From the NCBI RefSeq assembly GCF_030140925.1, contig NZ_JARBWD010000001.1:1054001-1118000 (forward strand): DNA of 64,000 nt, read 5' to 3'. This document shows positions 11,101 to 20,152 of this stretch, one piece after another. The translations under genes and the position numbers were made by a program. Each line of letters begins with the position of its first letter. The stretch's first letter is position 1. Source of the DNA: Parerythrobacter aestuarii. Its GTDB lineage: Bacteria; Pseudomonadota; Alphaproteobacteria; Sphingomonadales; Sphingomonadaceae. A model generated the notes under the pieces. The model had not been told where the DNA came from and searched no databases. It worked only from the letters and a program-made list of their open reading frames with translations.

Positions 11101-12005
11101 CCGTCGCTATCACCGGCGGGACCGGCTTTGTCGGGCAGGCTCTGATTGACCTTGCGGCACAAAGAGATGTGAAGCTGCGCTCTCTCGCTCGCAAGATTCC
11201 TGGCGAGACGCGCGGTGTGGAATGGGTCCGGGGAGATCTGGCTGCGCCACCGGCACTTGAACAACTTGTCGATCGTGTAGACGCTGTCGTTCATATCGCA
11301 GGGCAGGTGCGCGCGACCGACCCGGCAGACTTCGAAGCGGCCAATGTCACCGGCACCCTCAACATCATCGAAGCTGCGTTGGCTGCACGCGTGTCGCGTT
11401 TCATTTTCGTATCTTCACTGGCCGCGCGCGAACCCGAGCTGTCCACTTATGGTGCGTCGAAGGCGCGGGCAGAGAAGCTGGTACGGGCGAGCGGGCTTGA
11501 TTGGACCATTATTCGCCCGCCGGCAGTCTATGGTCCGCGCGACGGCGAGATGCTGGACCTGTTCAAGATGGCCAATCGCGGCGTTGTGCCGATGCCGGAG
11601 AGCGGCCATGCGTCCATGATTCACGTCGGCGACCTTGCGCGGTTGCTGCTGGCTGTGTTGCCGTCAAGTGAAGAGACGACTGGAAAGACTTTCGAGCCCG
11701 ACGACGGGAAGAACGGCGGCTGGGAGCACCGCGAACTTGCCCGCGCGATCGGCTGGTCCCTTGGCAAGCGACCGTTCGTACCGCGCCTTTCGCGTACGAT
11801 GTTGGACCTTGCTGCGAAGGTGGATATGAAGTTGCGTGGTGCCAACGCCAAGCTCACATTCGATCGGGTTGGCTATATGTGCCACCCCGACTGGGTCTCA
11901 GGTATAGATGCCAAACCACCGGAATCGCTCTGGAAACCGAAAATCCCTACTCGCGAAGGCCTGAAGGCCACGGCACGGTGGTACAAAGAGGAAGGCTGGC
12001 TCTAG
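11097..12005 (+). CDS. NAD(P)-dependent epimerase/dehydratase-like SDR
   Basis: Extended/atypical short-chain dehydrogenase of 302 residues. The N-terminal nucleotide motif is GGTGFVGQAL (residues 7-16), a mid-domain VHIAGQVRA corresponds to the NAG motif, and the catalytic pair is in STYGASKARAEKLV (Tyr and Lys). It resembles the atypical group including complex I NDUFA9-like proteins and sugar epimerases; the substrate cannot be deduced. It overlaps proB by 4 nt (ATGA). Confidence 0.85.
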
Positions 12006-12610
12006 CCGGGTCTGAATTCGCGCAGAACGAACAGAAAGCTGTAAGCGAACATCGCGCGTTGCAGCAATCCGCGCAGTTCCGGTAGCCAGCCCATTGCCAT
12101 TGGGACGAGTACGGAGATGATTAGGCCACACCAGGCCACCCGGTCTCGGTGCTGTCCTCCGGGAAGAAACAAGCGAGCTGCGCAAGCCGCCGCAAATGCA
12201 GTGCCGACGACAGCTGAGGCGATCGAATGCAGCCAGTCCTGATGCAGATCGACCGGAAGATCCGGGACAATGGGGGCGTTTGACCAAATGGCGGTTGCAA
12301 CCAGCCCGATTCCGAACAGGGCCAGCGCCGCCGATACCCATGATCTTCTGTGCCAGGTCAGTGTAGCAGCGGCTAAAGTGCCCAACCCATAGGCAACAAA
12401 TCCGCTACGCATGATCCATGCGCCGGGCAAGTGCTGGCCCGCCTGTTCGGATGTTGAATGAGCAACCCAGGAAAATTCCGTCGGGGAGAACATCGGCCCG
12501 ACGGTCATTGCCGCAATGATCGCAAGGACTCCTGTCACGGCTAGCCTGAAGGCTAGCCGTTGTTGTCCTGAATCAACGGGCAATTCGCGCTTCACCCATG
12601 CGTGCTGCAC
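12002..12610 (-). CDS. DUF998-like integral membrane protein
   Basis: A 202-residue protein with about five or six hydrophobic segments. A His/Asp pair in VDLHQDWLHSIAS and the spacing of helices resemble DUF998 proteins, whose function is unknown. It is encoded convergently to the SDR gene with a 4-nt overlap at the stop codons, and stands alone on its strand between that gene and cysH. Confidence 0.6.
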   Translation of the reverse strand: MQHAWVKRELPVDSGQQRLAFRLAVTGVLAIIAAMTVGPMFSPTEFSWVAHSTSEQAGQHLPGAWIMRSGFVAYGLGTLAAATLTWHRRSWVSAALALFGIGLVATAIWSNAPIVPDLPVDLHQDWLHSIASAVVGTAFAAACAARLFLPGGQHRDRVAWCGLIISVLVPMAMGWLPELRGLLQRAMFAYSFLFVLREFRPG

Positions 12611-12658
12611 CTTTGCGCGGTCGCGGACAAGTCTGAGTATGCAAACTCGTTCAGGTAT

Positions 12659-13444
12659 TCAGAACGCCGGCTCATAACCCGGCGGCAGTTCGCCGTCCGG
12701 CCCCAGCGGGGTGTGGATACCGCATTCGGTCTTGTCCCACCCTTTCCAGCGACCGGAGCGCGGGTCTTCGCCCGGGGCGACCTTGTGGGTGCAGGGGGAG
12801 CAGCCGATCGAGGGATAGCCCAGCGCTACCAGCGGGTGGCGCGGCAGGTCGTGCTCGATCATGTAGCCTTCGATGTTGCTCGCATTCCAGTCGATCAGTG
12901 GATTGATCTTGAGCCGGCCCTGTTCGTCCGAAGTGTCGATCTCGAACCGCGGCAAGTTGGCGCGGGTGCTGGACTGGAACGCCTTGCGCCCGGTGAAGGT
13001 CGCGTCATAGCCAACCAGCGCGCGCGCCAGTGGCTTGACCTTGCGAATCTCGCAGCAGCCATCGGGGTCATAGGACCAGCGCAGGCCGGTCTCGTCGCGT
13101 GTCTCAAGTTCGCCGAGGCATGGGTAGATATTGACGAGGTTCTTGAGCCCGATGCGCTCGACCAGCTCGTCGCGATAGGCCAGCGTCTCGGGAAAATGCT
13201 TGCCGGTCTCGAGGAACAGCACCGGTACGCCGGGGTCGACCTCGGCAATCAGGTGCAGCAGCACCGCGCTTTCCGCGCCGAAGCTGGAAACCACCGCGAT
13301 CTCGCCCGCGAGGTTGTCACGGATCACCGCTTCGAGCATCTCCTGCGCGCTTGAACCGCGAAACATACGGTTGAGCCGAACCGCGTCATGCTCGCTAAAA
13401 CGCGGGCCGGTCTCGATCCGGTCGATGGCGCGCAGTTCATTCAT
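12659..13444 (-). CDS. cysH: Phosphoadenylyl/adenylyl-sulfate reductase
   Basis: Reduces activated sulfate to sulfite in assimilation, using thioredoxin. The 261-residue protein has the PP-loop-like VVSSFGAESAVLLHL (about residues 51-65), the Cys pair C130-C131 and C215-x2-C218, which together bind a [4Fe-4S] cluster in APS-type reductases, and the catalytic ECGIH motif (C241). The four cluster cysteines suggest it can use APS rather than only PAPS. The start at 13444 gives MNELRAIDR; a longer frame upstream is Ser/Arg-rich and lies in the DUF934 gene. It overlaps that gene by 8 nt. Confidence 0.93.
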   Translation of the reverse strand: MNELRAIDRIETGPRFSEHDAVRLNRMFRGSSAQEMLEAVIRDNLAGEIAVVSSFGAESAVLLHLIAEVDPGVPVLFLETGKHFPETLAYRDELVERIGLKNLVNIYPCLGELETRDETGLRWSYDPDGCCEIRKVKPLARALVGYDATFTGRKAFQSSTRANLPRFEIDTSDEQGRLKINPLIDWNASNIEGYMIEHDLPRHPLVALGYPSIGCSPCTHKVAPGEDPRSGRWKGWDKTECGIHTPLGPDGELPPGYEPAF

Positions 13445-13889
13445 GGCGTAACTCTGCAATTGTGCGGCGGGCATCGGCGGCCGACTGGTAGGCATAGGGC
13501 CAGCGCTCGAGCGCGGCCTGTGCATCATCCTCGTCGAGCGGCTTGTCAGGCGCGAAGCTGTCGAAACCGCAGCGCCGCATATAGGCCAGCTGGTCGACCA
13601 GGACATCGCCAACGGCGCGCAGCTCGCCGGAATAGCCGGCCTCGCGCAATGTGCGGGCGGAGGAATAACCGCGCCCGTCACCGAAAACCGGGAAGTTGAC
13701 TTCGACCAGCCTCAGCCGGGTGAGATGCGGGATCAGCGCGCTGGCATCGTCGCCGGGCTCGATCCGCACCGCTGCGGCATCGTCCTGCTCCAGGAAGCTA
13801 TCGACGGTGACCTGTGCGATGTCGGCAGTCTCGTCATCACGGAAGCGGAACTGGACGTCGTCGGGGCTGGTACCAAATGAATCAGCCAT
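13437..13889 (-). CDS. DUF934 protein of the sulfite reduction operon
   Basis: A 150-residue soluble acidic protein of the DUF934 family. Members sit almost always between cysI and cysH in alpha- and betaproteobacteria and have been called oxidoreductases without proof. Features seen are the conserved LVEVNFPVFGDGRGYS and the C-terminal MRRCGFDSF. The overlap with cysH and position after cysI suggest an accessory role in sulfate or sulfite reduction, for example electron supply or complex assembly; that is inference. Confidence 0.85.
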   Translation of the reverse strand: MADSFGTSPDDVQFRFRDDETADIAQVTVDSFLEQDDAAAVRIEPGDDASALIPHLTRLRLVEVNFPVFGDGRGYSSARTLREAGYSGELRAVGDVLVDQLAYMRRCGFDSFAPDKPLDEDDAQAALERWPYAYQSAADARRTIAELRHE

Positions 13890-13897
13890 TCCAACCT

Positions 13898-13962
13898 CCG
13901 TTCACCCTCAGCTTGTCGAAGAGTGTCGCGCCGCCGTGCTTCGACAGGCTCAGCACGAACGG
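13898..13962. repeat. Palindromic intergenic repeat, family 1 (cysI-DUF934 gap)
   Basis: Arms of 24 nt at 13898-13921 and 13939-13962 are nearly perfect inverted copies of CCGTTC..CTCAGC.TGTCGAAG, with 17 nt between. Related units occur at 35840-35865 and 52809-52899. As RNA it would form a long hairpin between the cysI and DUF934 reading frames. Confidence 0.8.
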
Positions 13963-13975
13963 ATGTGGGTGCAGG

Positions 13976-15610
13976 TTATCCATAAAGCGCCTCCTTGAAC
14001 GGGGCCATGCCAATGCGACGATAGGTATCGAGGAAGCGTTCGCCATCCTCGCGTTGCTGGAGATAGAGATCGGACACAGTTTCGACCGCGTCGACAATGC
14101 CGTCCTCGTCGAAACCGGGGCCGGTAATCTTTGCGAGCGAAGTATCCGCCGCCTCGCTGCCCCCGAGCAGCAGCTGGTAGTTCTCAGTACCTTTCCGGTC
14201 GACGCCGAGAATGCCGATATGGCCGGCATGGTGATGTCCGCAGGCGTTGATGCAACCGCTGATCTTGAGCTTGAGCTCGCCCAACGTATCGCCCTTGCCA
14301 TTTGCGGCGAAGCGTTCGGAGATCTTCTGCGCTATCGGGATCGAGCGGGCGTTGGCGAGGCTGCAATAGTCGAGCCCCGGGCAGGCGATGATATCGTCGA
14401 TCTGGTCGAGGTTTGGAGTGCCGAGGCCTTCCGCTTCAAGCGTTCGCCACAGTGTGTAGAGATCGGCCTTGCGGACATGCGGCAGGACGATGTTCTGCGT
14501 ATGCATGACCCTGAGCTCGTCGAATGAATAGGCCTTTGCCAGCTCGGCCATCACATGCATCTGGTGTGCGGAAGCGTCACCGGGGATGCCGCCAACGGGC
14601 TTGAGGCTGATGACGGCGGAGACATAGCCCTCGCGCTTGTGCGGATGGGTGTTGCGATCGACCCAGAGTGCAAAGTCGGGATCGCTGCGGTCCGCGGTGT
14701 CACCGCTCGCATCCTGGAAAGCAGGCGCTTCGAAGAAAGGCTTGATCCGTTCCAGTTCTGCAAGCGGGGGCTCCACGCCCTGCTCCAGCAGATGGGAGAA
14801 CTCTTCTTCGACCTGGCGGGTGTATTCCTCCGCCCCCATTTCATGGACGAGGATCTTGATGCGAGCCTTGTACTTGTTGTCGCGGCGGCCGTGGCGGTTG
14901 TAGACCCGCAGACAGGCCTCGGCATAGGTCACCAGATGGTCGAGCGGCACGAAATCGCGGATCAGCGGAGCGATCATCGGGGTCCGGCCCATGCCGCCAC
15001 CGACATAGAATGCCGCGCCCAGCTCGCCGCTGTCGTTCTTCACGATCTGGATGCCAATATCGTGCAGCTTCATTGCTGCGCGGTCGGCATCGCTGGCGAT
15101 CACGGCGATCTTGAACTTGCGCGGCAAATAGCTGAATTCGGGGTGGAAGCTCGACCACTGCCTGAGCAATTCAGCGTAAGGCCTTGGATCTACGAGCTCA
15201 TCCGCCGCAGCGCCGGCGAAATGATCGGACGAGATATTGCGGATGCAATTGCCGCTGGTCTGGATCGCGTGCATTTCGACCTTGGCAAGGTCGGCCAGCA
15301 GGTCGGGCGCGTCGGCCAGCTTGATCCAGTTGTACTGGATGTTCTGCCGCGTGGTGAAATGGCCGTATCCGCGGTCGTACTTGTCGGCGATATCGGCCAG
15401 CGCATGCATCTGGCGGCTGTCCAGCGTGCCATAAGGGATGGCGACCCGCAGCATGTAGGCGTGCAGCTGGAGATAGAGCCCGTTCATCAGCCGCAGCGGC
15501 TTGAACTGGTCTTCGCTCAGCCTGCCTTCCAGTCGGCGGCGGGTCTGGTCGCGGAATTCCTCCACGCGCGTGTCGACCATGGCCTGGTCGTATTGGTCAT
15601 AGCGATACAT
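13976..15610 (-). CDS. cysI: Nitrite/sulfite reductase, siroheme hemoprotein
   Basis: Six-electron reduction of sulfite to sulfide (a nitrite role is possible by family). The 544 residues contain two ferredoxin-like half domains and the siroheme-[4Fe-4S] cysteines: ACPGLDYCSLA near residue 410 and SGCINACGHHHAGH near 455. No flavoprotein CysJ is nearby, so it is probably of the ferredoxin-dependent kind. Its partners upstream in the transcript are cobA, which makes the siroheme precursor, and the DUF2849 gene. Confidence 0.92.
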   Translation of the reverse strand: MYRYDQYDQAMVDTRVEEFRDQTRRRLEGRLSEDQFKPLRLMNGLYLQLHAYMLRVAIPYGTLDSRQMHALADIADKYDRGYGHFTTRQNIQYNWIKLADAPDLLADLAKVEMHAIQTSGNCIRNISSDHFAGAAADELVDPRPYAELLRQWSSFHPEFSYLPRKFKIAVIASDADRAAMKLHDIGIQIVKNDSGELGAAFYVGGGMGRTPMIAPLIRDFVPLDHLVTYAEACLRVYNRHGRRDNKYKARIKILVHEMGAEEYTRQVEEEFSHLLEQGVEPPLAELERIKPFFEAPAFQDASGDTADRSDPDFALWVDRNTHPHKREGYVSAVISLKPVGGIPGDASAHQMHVMAELAKAYSFDELRVMHTQNIVLPHVRKADLYTLWRTLEAEGLGTPNLDQIDDIIACPGLDYCSLANARSIPIAQKISERFAANGKGDTLGELKLKISGCINACGHHHAGHIGILGVDRKGTENYQLLLGGSEAADTSLAKITGPGFDEDGIVDAVETVSDLYLQQREDGERFLDTYRRIGMAPFKEALYG

Positions 15611-15611
15611 G

Positions 15612-15908
15612 TCAGATCACCCAGCTGCCGATGTCGGGCTCGGAGGGTTTGAGGGTAAGGTCAGGCCGAACGGTCGGACCCAAAGCCCGGACGCGGTCCT
15701 TGATGTGGGCAGGTCGCACGCCCTGTTCGGTGCGTTCGGCATCGATAGCATAGGGGGCGTTGACGCGGCGGGCGGATTCCTCTCGCGCAGCGACTTCATT
15801 GGCGCGGTCGCCGACGTCGACAGCGTGGTCGACATAGGCGGACCAGCCGGTGCCGTCCCACCATACGACGGCCCCGCTTTTGAGGTCGTTTCCGGTCAGG
15901 ATTCTCAT
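15612..15908 (-). CDS. DUF2849 protein
   Basis: A 98-residue protein of the alphaproteobacterial DUF2849 family, found between cobA/cysG and cysI. It starts MRILTGNDLKSGAVVWWDG and ends PSEPDIGSW. No catalytic motif is evident. It overlaps cobA by 4 nt and stops one base before cysI starts, so the three are likely translated together; a small helper of sulfite reductase is the simplest guess. Confidence 0.8.
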   Translation of the reverse strand: MRILTGNDLKSGAVVWWDGTGWSAYVDHAVDVGDRANEVAAREESARRVNAPYAIDAERTEQGVRPAHIKDRVRALGPTVRPDLTLKPSEPDIGSWVI

Positions 15909-16687
15909 TGAAATGCCTCCTTCGCCAGTGCGGCGAGTGCAGTATCGGGGGAGGCGAGGCCGCCTTTTGGGGGTCGTGCGGCGACCTCGCCAATCACGAT
16001 GAGGGCCGGGGTAACAACCCTCTCTCGCGATACGATTTCCGGGAGCGCGGCCAGTACGCCGCGCAGCACGCGCATGGTTGGGCGAGCACCATTCTCGATG
16101 ACCGCAACCGGCATGTCAGGTGCCAGGCCATCGGCCATCAGCTTTTCGGCGATCTGAGGAGCGGTCTTGACGCCCATGTAGATCACCAGAGTGCGGCCCT
16201 TGCCGGCAAGTCCGGCCCAATCCTGGTCGGCCAGCCCCTTGCACTGTCCGGCCACGAAAGTGACCATGCTGGAGGCTTCACGATGCGTGAGCGCGATCTG
16301 GGCCGCTGCGGCAGCGCCGTTGGCGGCGCTGATACCCGGAACAACCTCGACCGGGACGCCGGCGGCGTGGGCTGCCTCCGCCTCTTCACCGCCGCGACCG
16401 AAGATGAAGGGATCACCGCCCTTGAGTCGGATTACGTCGCGCCCGGCGAGCGCTTCGCGCACCAGCAGGGCATTGATGTCATCCTGCCGCAGGGTATGCT
16501 TCGACCGGCTCTTGGCGACAGATATCATCGTCGCGTCCGACCCTACGAGCGCAAGGATCGAAGGGTCGACTAGCCCGTCATGTACCACCAGCTTGGCTGA
16601 CTGAAGCAGCGTGGCGGCCCGCAGGGTGAGCAAGTCCGCGTCGCCGGGGCCAGCGCCCACGAGATAGATGGTTCCGGTTTGTGCCAT
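15905..16687 (-). CDS. cobA: Uroporphyrinogen-III C-methyltransferase
   Basis: SAM-dependent double methylation of uroporphyrinogen III to precorrin-2, the entry to siroheme. The 260 residues carry the family signature VGAGPGDADLLTLRA at about residues 9-23, VVHDGLV, the loop VIRLKGGDPFIFGRGGEEAE and VVPGISAANGAAA. The start at 16687 (MAQTGTIYLV) fits the family; an upstream ATG at 16723 would add 12 unlikely residues. It is a single-domain enzyme, and the dehydrogenase/chelatase partner lies at 44243-45019. Confidence 0.93.
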   Translation of the reverse strand: MAQTGTIYLVGAGPGDADLLTLRAATLLQSAKLVVHDGLVDPSILALVGSDATMISVAKSRSKHTLRQDDINALLVREALAGRDVIRLKGGDPFIFGRGGEEAEAAHAAGVPVEVVPGISAANGAAAAAQIALTHREASSMVTFVAGQCKGLADQDWAGLAGKGRTLVIYMGVKTAPQIAEKLMADGLAPDMPVAVIENGARPTMRVLRGVLAALPEIVSRERVVTPALIVIGEVAARPPKGGLASPDTALAALAKEAFQ

Positions 16688-16820
16688 GCAGCCAATTTCG
16701 TCGCTTGGGCCGGAAACAGCCAACGAGAATGCATGGCAGGTCTGGTAGTTTCGATTTTGAAATCACCACTACAGGGTCACGAAGCAACAATTTCAGAAGC
16801 GGGAATTGCCGGCCGGGTAG

Positions 16821-18050
16821 CTAGCCTTTGCCGTCGCTGTGCACCCGTTGGCTTATTGCTGCGACCAGCTGGTCGAACTGTTCGTTGCTGCGCAAGTTGA
16901 TATCGCGCTGGGGGAACGGTATTTCGATACCTGCTTCCTGGAACAGGTCCCACAGCTTCTTGAGCACTTCCGAACGCACATTGCCGATCCCGTCTTCGGG
17001 GTCGGAGATCCAGCAATGGATGACAAAATCGACCGAGCTTTCGCCATACTGGTCGAGCCAGATCGTGGGTGGCGGAGTCTTCTTGATGCGTTTGACGCTC
17101 TTGGCAGCCTCCAGCATCAGTTTCTCGGCCAGTTTGATATCGCAATTGTAGCTGATCCCGACCGGCACCTGCACCCGCACATTCTTGCTGGAATAGGACC
17201 AGTTCTCGACCTGGTTGATCATCAGGTTTTCGTTCGGGATCAGGTATTCCTTCTGGTCGCGCGTGGTGATCGACACCGCCCGGATGCCGATCTTGCGGAT
17301 CTGGCCGAAGGTTGAAGCGCCCGACTGGTCGGCAATGGCGATGACGTCGCCCGGCTTGATCGACTTGTCCATCAGCAGGATGATCCCGGCGATCAGGTTA
17401 CCGAAGGTCTTCTGCAGGCCGAAACCGATGGCAAGGCCGAATGCGCCGGAGAATACCGCAAGCGCTGTCAGGTCGATCCCGAGCAAGTCGATGCCAAGGA
17501 AGAAGGCTGCAGCCCACACAACGATAGTGGTGATTTTTTCGGACAGCAGGCGCTGCGTTTCGTCGAGCCGGGTAAAGCGGCTGAGCAGGGCATGGGCAGC
17601 CTTGGTGAAGACCCAGGCGGCAAGGATGACCAACAGGACTATCGCTGAAGCGTAAAGCACGTCCCACAGGGACAGCCGCATGTCGCCCAGTTCGATGGCC
17701 ATGGCATCCATCGAATCGACCATGTCGCCGATGGTCTCGCTCTTCTCGCTCATGGCTTCCCTGGCATTGTCGGCCGCAGCAATGGCTTCAGTCGGCGAAG
17801 GCTCTGGCGTTGGCGTCGGCTGCGGTGTCGCGATTAGCGGATCGCCGGTTTCCGGATTCAGCATGACGTCGCCGGTTGCCGGGTCGAGGTACTGGGTCGG
17901 TTGCTGCGCAGGAATACCGGTCAGTTGCTCCCCGGTTTCGGGATCGAGCAGCGGCTCGCCGGTGGCCGGATTGACCAACGGCACGGCTTCAGGGGGTGCT
18001 AACGCGGTCGGCGTGGCGGTTGAAGTGGCGGCAGGCGCGGCTGTCGTCAT
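16821..18050 (-). CDS. Small-conductance mechanosensitive channel (MscS family)
   Basis: Ion channel that opens on membrane tension to protect against osmotic shock. The 409 residues begin with an unusual hydrophilic region holding two copies of an 18-residue unit, each made of two (N/D)P(A/E)TG(E/D) motifs, followed by a Pro/Thr stretch and a helical segment. Membrane helices lie at about 130-230, with the pore helix GAFGLAIGFGLQKTFGNLIAG and the beta domain SIKPGDVIAI after it. The start at 18050 overlaps the stop of the upstream lyase gene by 4 nt. Confidence 0.9.
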   Translation of the reverse strand: MTTAAPAATSTATPTALAPPEAVPLVNPATGEPLLDPETGEQLTGIPAQQPTQYLDPATGDVMLNPETGDPLIATPQPTPTPEPSPTEAIAAADNAREAMSEKSETIGDMVDSMDAMAIELGDMRLSLWDVLYASAIVLLVILAAWVFTKAAHALLSRFTRLDETQRLLSEKITTIVVWAAAFFLGIDLLGIDLTALAVFSGAFGLAIGFGLQKTFGNLIAGIILLMDKSIKPGDVIAIADQSGASTFGQIRKIGIRAVSITTRDQKEYLIPNENLMINQVENWSYSSKNVRVQVPVGISYNCDIKLAEKLMLEAAKSVKRIKKTPPPTIWLDQYGESSVDFVIHCWISDPEDGIGNVRSEVLKKLWDLFQEAGIEIPFPQRDINLRSNEQFDQLVAAISQRVHSDGKG

Positions 18051-19300
18051 GCTTGGTCCATCGCTGTAAAGGCTCGATCGAGATCTTCGATCAGGTCCTG
18101 CGGGTCTTCGAGCCCGACCGATAGCCTGATACCGAGCCGGTCGTCCATATCCCAGCCGCCAGGCGGCCAAGGGGTTGCCGTGCGTATCCCCTTAGGATCG
18201 AAGGGGATAACGAGGCTCTCGAACCCGCCCCAGCTGTAACCGATGCCGAACAACTCAAGCGTATCGACAAATGCTGCACGCTGCTCCTCCCTCCTGCCTC
18301 TGAGGATGAAGGAGAGCAGGCCGCAGCCGCCGGTAAAGTCGCGCTGCCACAGGTCGTGACCTGGGGCGGCGGGCAAGAGCGGGCAGAGCACGTGTGCCAC
18401 CTCTTCCCGGCCTGAAAGCCACCCTGCAATCGCTAGCGCGCTCTTGGTTTCGCGCTCGAGCCGGACTTCCATGGTCCTCAGTCCCCGCAGCATAAGTGCA
18501 GCATCGTCGGGGGAGACGATATTGCCCATCTGCTGCGCGGTTGCGCGCAGGCGCTTGTAAAGCCGCTCATCGCGCGCGCTGGCGGAGCCCATCATCACGT
18601 CGGAATGTCCGGAGACATGCTTGGTCAAAGACATGATGGAGATGTCACAGCCCCGCTCCAGTGCCGGGAAGCCAAGCGGTGAGGCCCAGGTGTTGTCGAT
18701 CAGCGAGACCGCGCCCTTCTCGCGTGCGACCGCAGAAAGAGCCGGGATGTCCTGCACTTCCATTGTCAGGCTGCCCGGGCTCTCGAACAGCACCGCCTTG
18801 GTCTTGTCGCAGAACTGCGCGGCAAAACCTTCGACATCCAGCGGATCGAAGAAGCGCGGGGTAACCCCGAACCGCTTGAGGATCCCGCTGGCGATATTGC
18901 GGCTGGGCTCGTAGGCATTGTCGGTTACCAGCAAAACATCACCCGGGCGCAGCACCGCCATCAAGGCCTGCACGATCGCTGCTGTCCCGCTGGGGTAAAT
19001 GACGGTGCCAAACGCCCCCGGTTCGATCTCGGTCAGCGCTTCGCACAGCGACCATTGGGTCGGTGCGCCGCGGCGACCGTAGTAGAACTGGCCGTCGACA
19101 TTGTTGGCCTGTGCTGCCTTGCGCGCCGCCTCGTTGGGATAGAGATGCGTGCTCGCACGCCATACCGGCGGATTGACCACCGGCCCGGTCCATTCCTGGC
19201 GACGACCTGCCTCGACGAGCCTGGTACCCGGTCGCTTCGGTTTGTCCTCGCTCAGCGTGCCGCTCCCGTTTCCTTGGGCGTTGCCGGGTCGCCACCCCAT
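18047..19300 (-). CDS. metC: Cystathionine beta-lyase-like PLP enzyme
   Basis: Cys/Met metabolism PLP-dependent enzyme; cystathionine beta-lyase (cystathionine to homocysteine) is the closest reading. Seen are YYGRRGAPTQWSLCEAL, the glycine phosphate loop YPSGTAAIVQAL and the PLP-binding lysine in IMSLTKHVSGHSDVMMG. The start is uncertain: the only standard codon nearby is the ATG at 19300, which overlaps the upstream gene by 49 nt, but homologous N-termini would fit a CTG at 19255 overlapping the upstream stop as CTGA, with AAGGAAACGGGAG before it. From CTG the protein has 402 residues, from ATG 417. Confidence 0.88.
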   Translation of the reverse strand: MGWRPGNAQGNGSGTLSEDKPKRPGTRLVEAGRRQEWTGPVVNPPVWRASTHLYPNEAARKAAQANNVDGQFYYGRRGAPTQWSLCEALTEIEPGAFGTVIYPSGTAAIVQALMAVLRPGDVLLVTDNAYEPSRNIASGILKRFGVTPRFFDPLDVEGFAAQFCDKTKAVLFESPGSLTMEVQDIPALSAVAREKGAVSLIDNTWASPLGFPALERGCDISIMSLTKHVSGHSDVMMGSASARDERLYKRLRATAQQMGNIVSPDDAALMLRGLRTMEVRLERETKSALAIAGWLSGREEVAHVLCPLLPAAPGHDLWQRDFTGGCGLLSFILRGRREEQRAAFVDTLELFGIGYSWGGFESLVIPFDPKGIRTATPWPPGGWDMDDRLGIRLSVGLEDPQDLIEDLDRAFTAMDQA

Positions 19301-20100
19301 TCCGACCAGCTGCCATCGTAGAGCGCGACTGTAGTGATCCCCATCAGATGCAGCGCGAAGACCAGGACCGATGCGGTCACTCCGCTGCCGCAACTGGTGA
19401 TGATGGGATCGTCGAGCGAAATCCCGGCATCCTCGAAGGCCCAACGCATTTCGTCAATCGGGCGGAATGTCCCGTCTTCACGCAAAAGGTCGGAAAAACA
19501 CACATTGCGGGCTCCGGGGATGTGGCCGCCGGGCAAATTGTGGATCAGGTCCTCGGCTTCGCCGGTGAAGCGCTCTGCATCGCGCGCATCGACGACCTGT
19601 TCTGCTCCGGTATCGCAATTGGCGAGCATGGCTTGCTTGTCGCGGAGCAGGGTAGTGTCGGGCAACAGAGTGATGCCGGGCACCTTGCCCGCCGGCGGGC
19701 GCTCGGTTTCCAGTGGGCGCCCCTCTTCGCGCCACTTGGTAAAGCCTCCGTCGAGCACAGCGACATCGTCGAGCCCGAACATCTTCAGCAGGAACCATGC
19801 GCGGCACGCCGTCCGCAGCGCGGAATCGTCATACAGCACGATGCGGCTGCCGGGTGCGACGCCCAGGATCGCCAGGCGCGATTCCAGGTGTATGGCGTCG
19901 GGGATCTTGCCGGGCATGGAAGAGCCGGGCTGGTGGACGCTTGCCAGGTCGAGGAAACGTGCCCCGGGGATATGCGCAGCGGCGAATTCTTCGGCTGCGT
20001 TGCGGTCGGTCTGCGGCAAGTGCAGCGACGCATCGAGCACGACGAGATCGTCAGCGCCCAGTTCGAACGCCAGCCATTGTGTCGAAACCAACATATCCAT
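19252..20100 (-). CDS. sseA: 3-mercaptopyruvate sulfurtransferase
   Basis: Two-rhodanese-domain enzyme that moves sulfur from 3-mercaptopyruvate to thiols or cyanide. The N-terminal inactive rhodanese domain covers residues about 5-135 and the C-terminal one about 160-275. The active-site loop CGSGVTA near residue 236 matches the mercaptopyruvate type (CG-S/G-GVTA) rather than the thiosulfate type. It is followed directly by the lyase and MscS genes in the same transcript, consistent with cysteine/methionine sulfur turnover. Confidence 0.92.
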   Translation of the reverse strand: MDMLVSTQWLAFELGADDLVVLDASLHLPQTDRNAAEEFAAAHIPGARFLDLASVHQPGSSMPGKIPDAIHLESRLAILGVAPGSRIVLYDDSALRTACRAWFLLKMFGLDDVAVLDGGFTKWREEGRPLETERPPAGKVPGITLLPDTTLLRDKQAMLANCDTGAEQVVDARDAERFTGEAEDLIHNLPGGHIPGARNVCFSDLLREDGTFRPIDEMRWAFEDAGISLDDPIITSCGSGVTASVLVFALHLMGITTVALYDGSWSEWGGDPATPKETGAAR

Positions 20101-20152
20101 GCGAAGCAGGCCTAGCCGCCTCGCCCGCGCACGTCGAGATGCTTGCGCGCGC

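Noticed and set aside
12602..13354. Open frame antisense to cysH
   Set aside because: cysH carries all cluster and catalytic cysteines; the reverse frame has no recognisable feature.
13976..13990. Possible second DnaA box near the cysI stop
   Set aside because: TTATCCATA differs from the consensus at a key position and lies at the end of a coding region.
16740..16820. Operator in the cobA upstream region
   Set aside because: TGAAAT and ATTTCA are inverted but 30 nt apart with no further symmetry; not enough to call.
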